DNA from: Kineothrix alysoides
GTDB lineage: Bacteria > Bacillota > Clostridia > Lachnospirales > Lachnospiraceae
Assembly (NCBI RefSeq): GCF_000732725.1
Contig: NZ_JPNB01000001.1
Span: 62,001 to 126,000, forward strand
Length of the DNA: 64,000 bases
Direction of reading: 5' to 3'
Position 1 is the stretch's first letter, and each line of letters opens with the position of its first letter. The notes beneath the pieces are model-generated. The model saw only the letters and a list, made by a program, of their open reading frames with translations, was not told where the DNA came from and did not search any database. Of the stretch, positions 8,345-17,440 are shown in pieces. The translations under genes and the position numbers were made by a program.

Positions 8345-9412
8345 ATGAAATGGGAAGAGAATGTTAGACGGGTGGAGCCCTACATACCGGGAGAGCAACC
8401 CAAAGAGGCGAATGTCATTAAATTAAATACTAACGAATGTCCGTATCCCCCTGCTCCGGGCGTTAGGGAAAAGCTGCGGCAGATGGATGCGGACAGCTTA
8501 CGTTTGTATCCGGATACTTCGATCGGAGAGCTGGCAAAGGAGCTTTGTACCTATTACGGTGTTTTGCCGGAACAGCTTTTTATCGGGGTGGGAAGCGACG
8601 ATGTTCTTTCCATGGCCTTTTTGACCTTCTTTCATTCGGACAAACCGATTTTATTTCCTGATATTACTTACTCCTTCTACGATGTGTGGGCGGAACTTTA
8701 CCGGATACCTTATGAGCTTCAGCCGTTAGATGACCGGTTCTTTATTCGGAAGGAGGATTATTTTAAGCCGAATGGGGGAATTATTATTCCGAATCCTAAT
8801 GCTCCTACGGGGGTTTTCGAGGAGGTGGGAATAATGGAGGAAATTATTGCGGCTAACAGAGAGAGCGTGGTTATCATTGATGAAGCATATATAGATTTCG
8901 GCGGGGAAAGCTGCCTTAGACTGATCGATAAATATGATAATCTTTTGATCGTACAGACCTTCTCGAAGTCGCGGGCTATGGCGGGAATGCGCATTGGCTT
9001 TGCCATGGGTAATCCGAAACTTATCAGTTATCTTCAGGATGCAAAATTTTCCTTCAATTCTTATACGATGAATACACCTTCCATCCTGCTCGGTGCGGAG
9101 GCAGTGAAGGATAAAGAATATTTTAAGGAGACCTCGGAAAAGATTATAAATACACGGGAAAATACGAAGCTGAGATTGAAAGAGATGGGCTTTTCCTTCC
9201 CCGATTCCAAGGGCAATTTTATCTTTGCGGCACATGAGAAAATACCGGCAAAAGAGATTTTTACCGCACTCAAAGAGAAGAATATTTTTGTCCGTTACTG
9301 GGATAAGCCGCGAATCGGCAATTATCTGCGCATAAGCATAGGTACGCCGGAGGAAATGGATGTTTTAATAGAGAATCTGAAAGGCGTGGTTGAGCATGGA
9401 GACATATACTGA
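8345..9412 (+). CDS. hisC: Histidinol-phosphate aminotransferase family (HisC-like)
   Basis: 355 residues, the normal HisC length. Visible are NVIKLNTNECPYPP at the N-terminus, VGSDDVLSMAF, PNPNAPTG, the Asp of VVIIDEAYIDFGG that binds PLP nitrogen, and the Schiff-base Lys in TFSKSRAMAGMRIGFA. It converts histidinol phosphate and 2-oxoglutarate to imidazole-acetol phosphate and glutamate, in either direction. No other his gene lies nearby, so it may be a stand-alone hisC or a paralogue acting on another amino acid. Its end overlaps the methyltransferase gene by 17 bases. Confidence 0.85.
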   Translation: MKWEENVRRVEPYIPGEQPKEANVIKLNTNECPYPPAPGVREKLRQMDADSLRLYPDTSIGELAKELCTYYGVLPEQLFIGVGSDDVLSMAFLTFFHSDKPILFPDITYSFYDVWAELYRIPYELQPLDDRFFIRKEDYFKPNGGIIIPNPNAPTGVFEEVGIMEEIIAANRESVVIIDEAYIDFGGESCLRLIDKYDNLLIVQTFSKSRAMAGMRIGFAMGNPKLISYLQDAKFSFNSYTMNTPSILLGAEAVKDKEYFKETSEKIINTRENTKLRLKEMGFSFPDSKGNFIFAAHEKIPAKEIFTALKEKNIFVRYWDKPRIGNYLRISIGTPEEMDVLIENLKGVVEHGDIY

Positions 9413-10220
9413 TTTTGCCGGCGTATACGATACCTTAATGGACGACACTCCTTATGAGGAATGGGCGGCGTATCTTTTGGAATTGCTTGGAGCGTACGGA
9501 GTCGCTGCACCGAAGACGGCGCAAGCGGATGCGGCGGAACGTAGTATCGTAGTGGACCTTGGCTGCGGAACCGGCACGCTGACGGAGCTTCTTGCAGAAG
9601 CAGGATATGATATGATAGGAATTGATAATTCGCAGGAAATGCTGAATATCGCCCTTGCGAAAAGGGAAAAATCAGGAAAGGATATTCTATATCTTCTGCA
9701 GGATATGCGGGAGTTCGAATTATATGGAACGACCGGCGCAATCATATGCGTATGCGATTCCATGAACTATCTGCTCGAGGAGAATGAGATAGAGCAGACC
9801 CTTCGCCTGGTGAACAATTACCTTTATCCGGGCGGTGTTTTTATTTTTGACTTCAACACGGTATATAAGTATGAGATAGTTATCGGCGATGCGACGATTG
9901 CTGAGAATAGAGAGGATTGCAGCTTTATTTGGGAAAATTACTATGACAGCGACAGCGGAATCAACGAATATGATCTTACGGTTTTTGTGAGGACGACGGA
10001 GCATGGTGATACGAAGGAGGACGGGGAGATTTTTCGCCGTTTTTCAGAGACTCATTATCAAAGGGGCTATACTCTGGATACGATACGCGCTTTGGTGGAA
10101 AAGGCGGGCATGGAGTTCGTGAAGGCTATCGATGCGGATACACATGGTGAGGTATGGGAAGAGAGCGAGCGCATTTATGTGATAGCCAGAGAATGTGGAA
10201 AGGAATACGTCAATGAGTGA
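9396..10220 (+). CDS. Class I SAM-dependent methyltransferase
   Basis: 274 residues from the ATG at 9396; a TTG two codons earlier is less likely. After an N-terminal YTDFAGVYDTLMDD motif comes the SAM-binding loop VVDLGCGTGTLTELLA, the acidic ribose contact IGIDNSQEMLN, and LLQDMREFEL. The YDTLMDDxPYxxW start is typical of a Firmicutes methyltransferase group commonly found beside hslO. Its substrate is not known. The gene overlaps hisC at its start and hslO at its end, so the three are one transcription unit. Confidence 0.85.
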   Translation: METYTDFAGVYDTLMDDTPYEEWAAYLLELLGAYGVAAPKTAQADAAERSIVVDLGCGTGTLTELLAEAGYDMIGIDNSQEMLNIALAKREKSGKDILYLLQDMREFELYGTTGAIICVCDSMNYLLEENEIEQTLRLVNNYLYPGGVFIFDFNTVYKYEIVIGDATIAENREDCSFIWENYYDSDSGINEYDLTVFVRTTEHGDTKEDGEIFRRFSETHYQRGYTLDTIRALVEKAGMEFVKAIDADTHGEVWEESERIYVIARECGKEYVNE

Positions 10221-11082
10221 TTATATGGTAAGGGCGATGGCGGCGGATGCACAGATACGCGCGTTTGCGGCAACTACGAGAGAACTAGTGGAGGAAATGA
10301 GACAAATACATAATACGAGTCCGGTAGTAACAGCGGCTCTCGGACGGCTTCTGACGGGAAGCGTGATGATGGGAAGCATGTTAAAGGGTGAGGAGGATCT
10401 GCTGACGATTCAGGTGAAGGGAGACGGCCCCTTGCAAGGAATGACGGTGACTGCCGACGGAGAGGGGAACGTGAAAGGCTATGCCAATGAACCTCAGGTC
10501 ATCTTGCCTGCCAATGCAGCAGGAAAGCTGGACGTAGGCGGAGCGGTGGGAAATGGTTATCTGAGCGTGATTAAGGATATGGGATTAAAAGAGCCTTACA
10601 TCGGTCAGACAGCATTGCAAACGGGCGAGATTGCGGACGATTTGACCTATTACTTCGTTACCTCCGAACAGGTACCTTCTTCCGTGGGATTGGGAGTCTT
10701 GATGGAAAGGGATAACACGGTAAAACAGGCAGGAGGTTTTATCCTGCAGCTGATGCCCTTCGCCACTGAGGAAGTGATTCGCACGCTGGAGGATAATCTA
10801 TCGAAGTTCAGCTCGGTTACTGCAGCCCTGGATGCCGGAAACACGCCGGAACAGATGCTTCAAATGCTGTTAGGTAACTTGGATGTTCAGGTAACAGATA
10901 CCATGGGGGTCAGATATGCCTGCAACTGCTCCAAGGAGAGAGTGCACCGGGCGATTGTGAGCATTGGAAAAAAAGATATTCAGGAAATGATTGAAGAGGG
11001 AAAAGAAGTAGAAGTGAATTGCCATTTCTGCAATAAGAGATATTCGTTCTCGGTGGACGAGCTGGAGAAAATGCTGGATTAA
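10213..11082 (+). CDS. hslO: Redox-regulated chaperone Hsp33
   Basis: 289 residues from the ATG at 10213, preceded by GGAAAGG; a GTG at 10195 would add six residues. The N-terminal domain has SPVVTAALGRLLTG, KGDGPLQGMTV and GYANEP. The C-terminal redox switch has the four zinc cysteines as CNC (in YACNCSKERV) and CHFC, which release zinc and form disulfides under oxidative stress to activate holdase function. All four cysteines are intact. Confidence 0.95.
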   Translation: MSDYMVRAMAADAQIRAFAATTRELVEEMRQIHNTSPVVTAALGRLLTGSVMMGSMLKGEEDLLTIQVKGDGPLQGMTVTADGEGNVKGYANEPQVILPANAAGKLDVGGAVGNGYLSVIKDMGLKEPYIGQTALQTGEIADDLTYYFVTSEQVPSSVGLGVLMERDNTVKQAGGFILQLMPFATEEVIRTLEDNLSKFSSVTAALDAGNTPEQMLQMLLGNLDVQVTDTMGVRYACNCSKERVHRAIVSIGKKDIQEMIEEGKEVEVNCHFCNKRYSFSVDELEKMLD

Positions 11083-11123
11083 TTTCTATCAGACTGAGAT
11101 GTAAAAGAAAAGAGAGGTGCGCT

Positions 11124-13046
11124 ATGAAGCACGGTTTTATTAAGGCGGCAGCAGCTACGCCGCAGATCAAAGTGGCCGATCCTGTTTACAATGCCGGACA
11201 AATTTGTATGGGGATAGACGAGGCAGTGAAAAATGGAGCGAAAATCATTGTATTCCCGGAACTTTGTATTACGGGCTATACTTGCGGAGACTTATTTTTG
11301 CAGGAGCTTCTGTTAGGGGAAGCGAAGAATCAGCTTCTGGCGATTGCAGCTCATACTGTGGATAAGGACGCTCTCGTTTTCGTGGGACTTCCCTTAATGA
11401 GGGAAAATAAGCTGTATAACGTAGCTGCGGCTTTGCATCGGGGAAATGTTATAGGCCTGATGCCGAAGGCGAATATTCCAACTTATGCGGAATTCTACGA
11501 GGGAAGGCATTTTATGTCAGGAAATAAAGAGGCTGTTCCCTATATTCTGCGAAGCGAAGAAGAAGAAAAAACAGTTCCTTTCGGTACCGATATCTTATTC
11601 GATGGAGGAGCTATCGAAGGCCTTCTGATAGGATGTGAAATTTGTGAGGATTTGTGGGTTCCGGAAGTTCCTGCGGCTGAGCACGCTATGGCAGGTGCTA
11701 CAGTCATCGTGAATCTGTCCGCCTCCAATGAGACGGTAGGTAAAGGGGAATACCGGACGATGCTGGTGAAGTCCGCCAGTGCAAGAATGATTGCAGGGTA
11801 TGTCTATGCCAGCGCGGGGGAAGGGGAATCCACACAGGATTTGGTATTCGGCGGGCACAACCTGATTGCGGAAAACGGAACTCTTCTGGCAGAGTCGAAG
11901 CGCTTTGAAAACGGTATTATTTACGCTGACATAGATATACACAGGATCGCCCACGAGAGGCGAAGAATGAGTACCTATAGGCCTGAGACCAGCAGAAAAT
12001 ATACGATAGTTCCGGCGAAGCTTGAGAAGGAGGAAACTGTTCTTACCCGCTCCTTTGGCAGTGCGCCCTTCGTTCCAAGCGATAAGGCACAGAGGGATAC
12101 GAGGTGTGAGGAGATTCTATCCATCCAGTCTTACGGACTGAAAAAGCGTTATGAGCATACGGGATGTAAGAAAGCGGTGGTAGGGGTCTCCGGTGGATTG
12201 GATTCCACTCTCGCGCTCTTAGTCACAGTACGTACCTTCGATATGCTGGCGCTTGATAGAAAAAACATTTTGGCAGTAACGATGCCATGCTTCGGAACTA
12301 CGGACAGAACCTATGATAATGCGTGCAAACTGGCAAAAGCCCTTATGGCAACTTTGGAAGAGGTGAATATCAAGGAGGCTGTGACTCTGCATTTCAGGGA
12401 TATCGGACAGGACATGGATAATCACGATGTGACCTACGAGAATGGCCAGGCGAGGGAGAGGACGCAGGTTCTTATGGATATCGCCAACAAGGAGAACGCT
12501 CTTGTCATCGGCACTGGAGACATGTCGGAGCTGGCGCTTGGATGGGCCACATATAACGGGGACCACATGTCCATGTACGGAGTAAATGCGGGTGTGCCTA
12601 AGACGCTTGTCAGGCATTTGGTGCAATATTACGCGGATATCTGTAATGATGAGAATCTGAAAAAAATACTTTTGGATGTATTGGATACTCCGGTAAGTCC
12701 CGAACTTCTGCCTCCTATGGACGGAGTTATTTCCCAGAAGACGGAGGATTTGGTCGGACCTTATGAGCTCCATGATTTTTTCCTGTACTATATGTTGCGG
12801 TGTGGATTTGAGCCGGAGAAAATATACCGCATTGCAAAGCTGTCTTTTACCGGACAGTATGACGATGAGACAATTTTAAAGTGGCTGAAAACTTTTTATA
12901 GAAGGTTTTTTGCACAGCAGTTCAAACGGTCCTGCCTGCCGGACGGTCCGAAGGTGGGAAGCGTTGCTGTTTCGCCGAGAGGCGATCTGCGCATGCCTTC
13001 CGATGCCTGTGCGCGGATATGGCTTGAGAGGTTGGAAAAAATATAA
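11124..13046 (+). CDS. nadE: Glutamine-dependent NAD+ synthase
   Basis: 640 residues, the length of the two-domain enzyme. The N-terminal nitrilase-type amidase (1-~280) has the catalytic triad in FPELCITGYTCGDL (Glu), PKANIPTYAEF (Lys) and GCEICEDLWVP (Cys). The C-terminal synthetase (about 335-640) has the PP-loop GVSGGLDSTLAL, plus GTGDMSELALGW. It makes NAD+ from deamido-NAD+, ATP and glutamine, the last step of NAD synthesis. It is preceded by AGAGAGGTGCGCT and closed by a terminator 16 bases downstream. Confidence 0.95.
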   Translation: MKHGFIKAAAATPQIKVADPVYNAGQICMGIDEAVKNGAKIIVFPELCITGYTCGDLFLQELLLGEAKNQLLAIAAHTVDKDALVFVGLPLMRENKLYNVAAALHRGNVIGLMPKANIPTYAEFYEGRHFMSGNKEAVPYILRSEEEEKTVPFGTDILFDGGAIEGLLIGCEICEDLWVPEVPAAEHAMAGATVIVNLSASNETVGKGEYRTMLVKSASARMIAGYVYASAGEGESTQDLVFGGHNLIAENGTLLAESKRFENGIIYADIDIHRIAHERRRMSTYRPETSRKYTIVPAKLEKEETVLTRSFGSAPFVPSDKAQRDTRCEEILSIQSYGLKKRYEHTGCKKAVVGVSGGLDSTLALLVTVRTFDMLALDRKNILAVTMPCFGTTDRTYDNACKLAKALMATLEEVNIKEAVTLHFRDIGQDMDNHDVTYENGQARERTQVLMDIANKENALVIGTGDMSELALGWATYNGDHMSMYGVNAGVPKTLVRHLVQYYADICNDENLKKILLDVLDTPVSPELLPPMDGVISQKTEDLVGPYELHDFFLYYMLRCGFEPEKIYRIAKLSFTGQYDDETILKWLKTFYRRFFAQQFKRSCLPDGPKVGSVAVSPRGDLRMPSDACARIWLERLEKI

Positions 13047-13061
13047 CAGATACTTTTATGG

Positions 13062-13093
13062 ACAGCATGCGAGGCTTCGCATGCTGTTTATTT
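13062..13093 (+). terminator. Terminator of nadE
   Basis: CAGCATGCGA (13063-13072) and TCGCATGCTG (13077-13086) form a perfect 10-bp stem with a 4-nt loop, followed by TTTATTT. The T-rich end merges into the adjoining repeat copy. Confidence 0.85.
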
Positions 13094-13127
13094 CTGTAAT
13101 AGGAGTGTGCAAAGCACACTTTTGTTC
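13091..13127 (+). repeat. Intergenic hairpin repeat, copy 1 (internally deleted)
   Basis: The left stem arm TTTCTGTAATAGG is joined directly to the right end AGTGTGCAAAGCACACTTTTGTTC of the repeat family best seen at 59671-59793; the core between them is missing. It sits right behind the nadE terminator. Confidence 0.65.
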
Positions 13128-13178
13128 TCTTAAAATAAAAAATAATGAACCGAGAGGAAGGAAATACACTCTTTATAG

Positions 13179-13190
13179 TAGGTATACCTA
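13179..13190. promoter_or_regulatory. Palindrome upstream of the ECF sigma gene
   Basis: TAGGTATACCTA is a perfect 12-bp palindrome 27 bases before the sigma-factor ATG. It could be an operator or part of an autoregulated promoter; no clear -35/-10 pair was identified here. Confidence 0.3.
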
Positions 13191-13217
13191 AAGAAAGCAA
13201 ACAAAGAGGAACGTGAC

Positions 13218-13775
13218 ATGGAGCAGCACGAAAGTGAAATAGTAGAAAGAGTCAAAAGAAAAGAGCCGGGCGCATTCGACTGTTTATACGAGCGTTACAA
13301 AGACCAGGCGTACCGCATGGCGGTATTTATAACAGGAAATACGGCGGATGCCCAAGATGTGGTGCAGGATACTTTTGTGACGGTCTGTCTGGAAATTGGG
13401 CAACTGAGGGAAACGGCGGCTTTTCCGGCTTGGTTTTACCGCATTTTGACAAGGAATGCAATTCAGCTTTCAAAAAGGAAGAAACGTGAATTCCCCCGGG
13501 AAGAACTATGGGAAGATTCCATAGACTGTGGGGATGGCGGTATAATGGACCCTTCGAAAGTGCTGCTTGAGAAGGAAGAAAATAGAATTATCAGGGCATC
13601 GATCTCGCAGCTGGAGGAAAAATACCGAACCGTGCTGGTTCTATATTACTTCAACGAGTTTTCCGTCAAGCAGATTGCCGGGATAGTAGGCTGCACGGAA
13701 GGAACCATAAAATCAAGGCTGCACAAAGCGAGGAAGTTGCTGGAGCGGAAAATACGGATAAAGGAGTTGAAATGA
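13218..13775 (+). CDS. ECF-type RNA polymerase sigma factor
   Basis: 185 residues. Region 2 spans about 20-90, with FDCLYERYKDQAYRMA, DAQDVVQDTFV and AWFYRILTRNA. Region 4 is at about 125-180, with LEEKYRTVLVLYYFNEFS and the helix-turn-helix VGCTEGTIKSRLHKARKLL. There is no region 3, as expected for ECF sigmas. The stop overlaps the start of the next gene by four bases (ATGA), the usual layout of a sigma/anti-sigma pair. The target regulon is unknown. Confidence 0.93.
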   Translation: MEQHESEIVERVKRKEPGAFDCLYERYKDQAYRMAVFITGNTADAQDVVQDTFVTVCLEIGQLRETAAFPAWFYRILTRNAIQLSKRKKREFPREELWEDSIDCGDGGIMDPSKVLLEKEENRIIRASISQLEEKYRTVLVLYYFNEFSVKQIAGIVGCTEGTIKSRLHKARKLLERKIRIKELK

Positions 13776-14584
13776 GTATGGCTGTAAAAACGGATAAATA
13801 CAAAATTGAAGAAGCAATAAAAAATATGTACCGAGAAGAAGCGAATAAGCTCAAAACTCCGGAAAGTATCAAGCAAAGAATCGATGAACGGCTTATTTCT
13901 GCAAATGAAAGGAAGGAGAGAATAAAAATGTTTAAAAAGAAAAAATTGGTGCTCGTAGCGGTAGCAGTACTTTTATTTGCATCTATTACGAGCTATGCGG
14001 GGGTAAAAGTATCATCTACGACTGGATGGGGAAATGCGGAGCCTGATTCCAAGGTGTTTAGTGACTGTGCGAAGTTTGCAAAGAAAGAGGGATTTAAAAT
14101 TCATCCGGTAGAGACTTTTTCCAATGGTTACACTTATAACGGAATCAACGTGTCGACCAACCAGGCTTATGACAGTGAAGGGCAGCCTACTGGAGAGCAG
14201 TACAAAACCTTGATGCTGGAATACCGGAATGAAAATCAGCAAATTACGATAAGTGTTGAGGATAATGGAAAGGGTAGTGAAAAGCCGGCAAATACTGTGG
14301 AAGAAAAGACGATGGACGGGATTAAGGTCTATATGACCGAGTATATTCATATGATGGTTCCGCTGGACTATGAACTGACAGAGGAAGAAAAGCAAATGAT
14401 AGATGAGGGAAGGCTGGGAACAGGTACGGACAGTCTGGTAACGGAAGTAAGTTCTACGACTTACCGTGGCATTCAGTGGGAAATGAACGGCCTTCTGTGG
14501 TATGGGCTTTCCGAAGATACGGCCGGTAACGCGACCGGGGACTTAGAGCTTATGGCGGAGGAATTGATAGCCACAAACAAGTAA
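13772..14584 (+). CDS. Putative membrane anti-sigma factor, DUF4367-like
   Basis: 270 residues. Residues 1-50 are a charged helical cytoplasmic region with KTPESIKQRIDERLISA, suited to bind the sigma factor. A single membrane segment lies at about 55-72 (KKLVLVAVAVLLFASITSYAG). The remaining 190 residues are extracytoplasmic and include repeated beta-rich stretches, such as YKTLMLEYRNENQQITISV, resembling DUF4367-type domains. Gene order and translational overlap with the ECF sigma support an anti-sigma role. This is inference from context; no zinc-binding HxxxCxxC motif is present. Confidence 0.7.
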   Translation: MSMAVKTDKYKIEEAIKNMYREEANKLKTPESIKQRIDERLISANERKERIKMFKKKKLVLVAVAVLLFASITSYAGVKVSSTTGWGNAEPDSKVFSDCAKFAKKEGFKIHPVETFSNGYTYNGINVSTNQAYDSEGQPTGEQYKTLMLEYRNENQQITISVEDNGKGSEKPANTVEEKTMDGIKVYMTEYIHMMVPLDYELTEEEKQMIDEGRLGTGTDSLVTEVSSTTYRGIQWEMNGLLWYGLSEDTAGNATGDLELMAEELIATNK

Positions 14585-14600
14585 AAGAAAGCGAAAAGAA

Positions 14601-14630
14601 TAAGAAGGTGTCCTTTGGGGCACCTTCTTA
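14601..14630. terminator. Bidirectional terminator between convergent genes
   Basis: TAAGAAGGTG-TCC pairs with GG-CACCTTCTTA around a short loop between the anti-sigma gene and the minus-strand gene ending at 14640. Flanking A/T runs on each side allow function in both directions. Confidence 0.7.
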
Positions 14631-14639
14631 AAAATGACA

Positions 14640-15110
14640 TTATTGTTCCTCCAAAGAGTTCGCAGCTGCAGCCGACTCGGCTTTATGCAGAGACGCTTTA
14701 ATGGCATCCAACAGCACCATGGAGGTATATTTGTTATCGTCGGAATATGTAAGGCCATCCAAGGACTGATTTTCACATATCTGAGTTACGAGGTCTTCGA
14801 ATGCCGGCTCGATAAGAGGGTACATGGTAGCAACCGCTTCGTCAAGGTTGACAATGCGGATACTGTTGATATTGGTTTCATCTACGGTAACCTCAATATC
14901 GACTATGTTATCGTTCAGCACGAGAGAGGTCGTATAAACGCCGGGCATATAAGAGTTCGCCGGCTGTATGATATTGGAGTTGTTATCCTTGTTCTTGGGG
15001 AGGAACATGATGATCAGAAGCACGATAAAGAGAATCCCCAGAACGGCAAAGATGCCGGTGTATATTAGTTCTTTTAAATGGAGCACAACTATTTTTGTTT
15101 TGGAACTCAT
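14640..15110 (-). CDS. Small membrane-anchored protein with FMN-binding-like domain
   Basis: 156 residues. One N-terminal membrane segment (about 14-38, IYTGIFAVLGILFIVLLII) is followed by an extracytoplasmic domain starting near residue 50. The pattern PGVYTTSLVLND then VDIEVTVDETNINSIRIV resembles the beta-hairpin start of FMN-binding (RnfG/NosR-like) domains, which carry flavin covalently on Thr. The domain here is short and lacks a clear S/T-G-A-T/S flavinylation motif, so flavin binding is doubtful. It is convergent with the anti-sigma gene and divergent from glnA. Function unknown. Confidence 0.55.
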   Translation of the reverse strand: MSSKTKIVVLHLKELIYTGIFAVLGILFIVLLIIMFLPKNKDNNSNIIQPANSYMPGVYTTSLVLNDNIVDIEVTVDETNINSIRIVNLDEAVATMYPLIEPAFEDLVTQICENQSLDGLTYSDDNKYTSMVLLDAIKASLHKAESAAAANSLEEQ

Positions 15111-15259
15111 AACAATATCCCCGTTAAAATTCTTTTTACTATCTTATTATTACGTGCTATATTTTATGCCACTTGTATAATAGAAAATTCCTATATTCCC
15201 TATTATACGAAAATCCTTCGGGAAAATGGTGCGCAGTGGCGTGTGGATGTATTTGGGTA

Positions 15260-15289
15260 TTGACAAAGGAGAGAAGCAGTTGTTATTAT
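15260..15289 (+). promoter_or_regulatory. Promoter of glnA
   Basis: A consensus TTGACA (15260-15265) stands 17 nt from TTATTA (15283-15288) or 18 nt from TATTAT (15284-15289). Transcription would begin near 15295, exactly at the attenuator. Confidence 0.75.
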
Positions 15290-15294
15290 TAAAC

Positions 15295-15335
15295 AGAGCA
15301 AAGGCGTTCTTTTAAGTGAAGGACTGCCTTTTTTT
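15295..15335 (+). promoter_or_regulatory. glnA leader attenuator with candidate ANTAR hexaloop hairpin
   Basis: AGAGC (15295-15299) and GTTCT (15306-15310) form a 5-bp stem around the hexaloop AAAGGC (15300-15305), which has A at position 1 and G at position 4, the known ANTAR RNA signature. The same AAAGGC also pairs with GCCTTT (15326-15331), followed by a run of T (15329-15335): a terminator. The two structures are mutually exclusive. A second A1/G4 hexamer, ACTGCC, lies at 15323-15328. Binding of the ANTAR protein encoded after glnA could therefore prevent termination. Confidence 0.6.
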
Positions 15336-15369
15336 GTATTTTGATAATAGTAAAGGAAGGGAAGGAAGC

Positions 15370-16704
15370 ATGATGAAAAATTACACGAAGGAAGATATTA
15401 TAAAATTGGTAGAAGAGGAAGACGTGGAATTTATCCGCCTGCAATTTACCGATATGTTCGGCAATCTGAAGAATGTGGCAATTACAGCGAGCCAGTTGGA
15501 AAAAGCGCTGGATAATAAATGTATGTTTGACGGCTCCTCCATCGAAGGCTTTGTACGCATCGAGGAATCGGATATGTATTTGTATCCCGATTACAATACT
15601 TTTCAGATCTTTCCGTGGAGACCCCAGCAAGGGAAGGTTGCAAGGCTTATTTGTGACGTTTACCGTCCGAATGGAGAGCCCTTCGAAGGCGATCCCCGCT
15701 ATATATTGAAGTGTGCGGTAAGAGAAGCTGAGAAACTGGGCTATCGTTTTGAAGTGGGACCTGAGTGCGAATTCTTTCTTTTCCATACGGATGAAAATGG
15801 GCTTCCGACTACGATTACTCATGAGCAGGCAGGCTATTTCGATTTGGGGCCGGTTGATTTCGGTGAGAATGCCAGAAGAGATATAGTTCTTACTTTAGAG
15901 GAGATGGATTTTGTCATCGAAGCCTCTCATCACGAGGTAGCGCCGGCACAGCATGAAATTGATTTCAAATATGACGAAGCTTTAAAAACGGCGGATAACA
16001 TTATGACATTTAAGCTGGCGGTAAAGACAATTGCAAAGCGCCACGGGCTTCACGCAACGTTTATGCCAAAGCCCAAGTATGGAATAAACGGCTCCGGCAT
16101 GCATATTAATATGTCGTTATCCAAGGACGGCAAAAATATTTTTGCGGACGCAGCCGATAATTTTGGGCTGAGCGAGGAAGCTTATTATTTTATCGGAGGA
16201 ATTATGAAGCATATGAAGGGAATGGCGGCGATTACCAACCCTCTTGTAAATTCTTATAAAAGGCTTGTGCCCGGCTACGAAGCTCCGGTTTATATCGCGT
16301 GGAGCGCCACGAACAGGAGTCCTCTTATCCGTATTCCTGCTTCAAGGGGGGAAGGTACGCGGGTAGAGCTTCGGTGTCCCGACCCTTCGGCAAATCCATA
16401 TCTGGCACTGGCTGTATGCCTGCGGGCAGGGCTTGACGGCATTCAGAACAAGATGATGCCGCCTGAGAGTGTAAGCCGTAATATCTTCACCATGTCCGAG
16501 GAGGAGAGGAAAGCGGGAAAAATCGAAGCTATCCCGGAAAGCTTGATCGAGGCAGTACATGAGTTGGAAAAAGATGAGTTCATTCAGGGAGTTTTGGGTG
16601 AGCATATTTGTGAAAAGTATATTAAGGCGAAAAAAGCGGAGTGGTCGGAATACCGTTCGCAGGTTACTGACTGGGAAATAGAATCTTATCTGAATAAATA
16701 TTAA
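15370..16704 (+). CDS. glnA: Glutamine synthetase, type I
   Basis: 444 residues from the ATG at 15370 (RBS GGAAGGGAAGG just before), matching the usual Gram-positive GSI-alpha length; ATG 15373 is also possible. Seen are [27 protein letters not shown], the metal ligands in [10 protein letters not shown], the ATP/glutamate region [14 protein letters not shown], and [19 protein letters not shown]. It condenses ammonia and glutamate to glutamine using ATP. The ANTAR-domain gene follows 107 bases on, and the leader has an ANTAR-type attenuator, so nitrogen status probably acts through antitermination. Confidence 0.95.
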   Translation: MMKNYTKEDIIKLVEEEDVEFIRLQFTDMFGNLKNVAITASQLEKALDNKCMFDGSSIEGFVRIEESDMYLYPDYNTFQIFPWRPQQGKVARLICDVYRPNGEPFEGDPRYILKCAVREAEKLGYRFEVGPECEFFLFHTDENGLPTTITHEQAGYFDLGPVDFGENARRDIVLTLEEMDFVIEASHHEVAPAQHEIDFKYDEALKTADNIMTFKLAVKTIAKRHGLHATFMPKPKYGINGSGMHINMSLSKDGKNIFADAADNFGLSEEAYYFIGGIMKHMKGMAAITNPLVNSYKRLVPGYEAPVYIAWSATNRSPLIRIPASRGEGTRVELRCPDPSANPYLALAVCLRAGLDGIQNKMMPPESVSRNIFTMSEEERKAGKIEAIPESLIEAVHELEKDEFIQGVLGEHICEKYIKAKKAEWSEYRSQVTDWEIESYLNKY

Positions 16705-16811
16705 AATACTTCCGGCGGGAGAATGTAATTGAACGGATGGAAATATAATAAAAAACGGAATAAATAGGAAACAGAGTAAATTAAGAAATGGCATAAGGAG
16801 GAGGTGAGTAT

Positions 16812-17357
16812 ATGACAAGCATTATCGTTGCGTTTCCCAAGCTGGAAGATGCGAAGAACATGAAGAACCTTCTTGTAAGAAACGGCTTCTCCGTTGCGGC
16901 GGTCTGTACCACCGGCTCGCAGACGATCGGTCAGGCGGATCATCTGAGCAGTGGTATTGTCATATGCAGTTATAAGCTGTCGGATATGATTTACTCGCAG
17001 TTGCACGAATACCTTCCTCCCGGATTCGAGATGCTTCTGATGGCATCTCCCCATATACTTGCCGGTTGTCGGAATAACGACATTGTTTGTCTGGAGACGC
17101 CTCTTAAGATTTATGATATGGTGAATACGGTGGAGATGATGATACGAGCGTCGGAGAGACGCCGTAAGCATCAGAAATCTAAGCCGAAGGAGCGGGATGA
17201 AAAAGAGGAAGCACTGATTGAAGAAGCGAAACAGATTCTTATGCACCGTAATAATATGACGGAGGAAGAGGCGCATAGGTATATACAAAAGTGCAGCATG
17301 GACAGCAGCACAAATATGACAGAGACGGCGCAGATGATTTTATTTATGAATGAGTGA
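16812..17357 (+). CDS. ANTAR-domain RNA-binding antiterminator
   Basis: 181 residues. The N-terminal ~110 residues resemble a degenerate response-regulator receiver (TSIIVAFPKLEDAKNMKNLL, later VCLETPLKIYDM) without a clear phospho-acceptor Asp. A charged linker (about 113-135) leads to the C-terminal ANTAR three-helix domain, with EEAKQILMHRNNMTEEEAHRYI and MTETAQMIL. ANTAR proteins bind paired hexaloop hairpins and prevent terminator formation. A strong AGGAGGAGGTGAG site precedes the ATG. Its likely target is the glnA leader. The weak receiver suggests control by a protein partner (PII-like or GlnA) rather than phosphorylation; that is inference. Confidence 0.85.
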   Translation: MTSIIVAFPKLEDAKNMKNLLVRNGFSVAAVCTTGSQTIGQADHLSSGIVICSYKLSDMIYSQLHEYLPPGFEMLLMASPHILAGCRNNDIVCLETPLKIYDMVNTVEMMIRASERRRKHQKSKPKERDEKEEALIEEAKQILMHRNNMTEEEAHRYIQKCSMDSSTNMTETAQMILFMNE

Positions 17358-17406
17358 GGAACACTTATTTATACGTGAAGAATATTCATAAGCGGATAAC
17401 ACTCAT
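17350..17406. repeat. Cluster of degenerate ATGAGT/ACTCAT palindromes
   Basis: Three successive 19-nt-like units: ATGAGTGAGGAACACTTAT, then a GTGAAGAATATTCAT-type unit, then one ending GGATAACACTCAT. These resemble the palindromes at 7128-7146 and 7196-7214. Confidence 0.4.
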
Positions 17407-17440
17407 AAATAAAAGACAGTCATATGGAAGTATAAACAAG

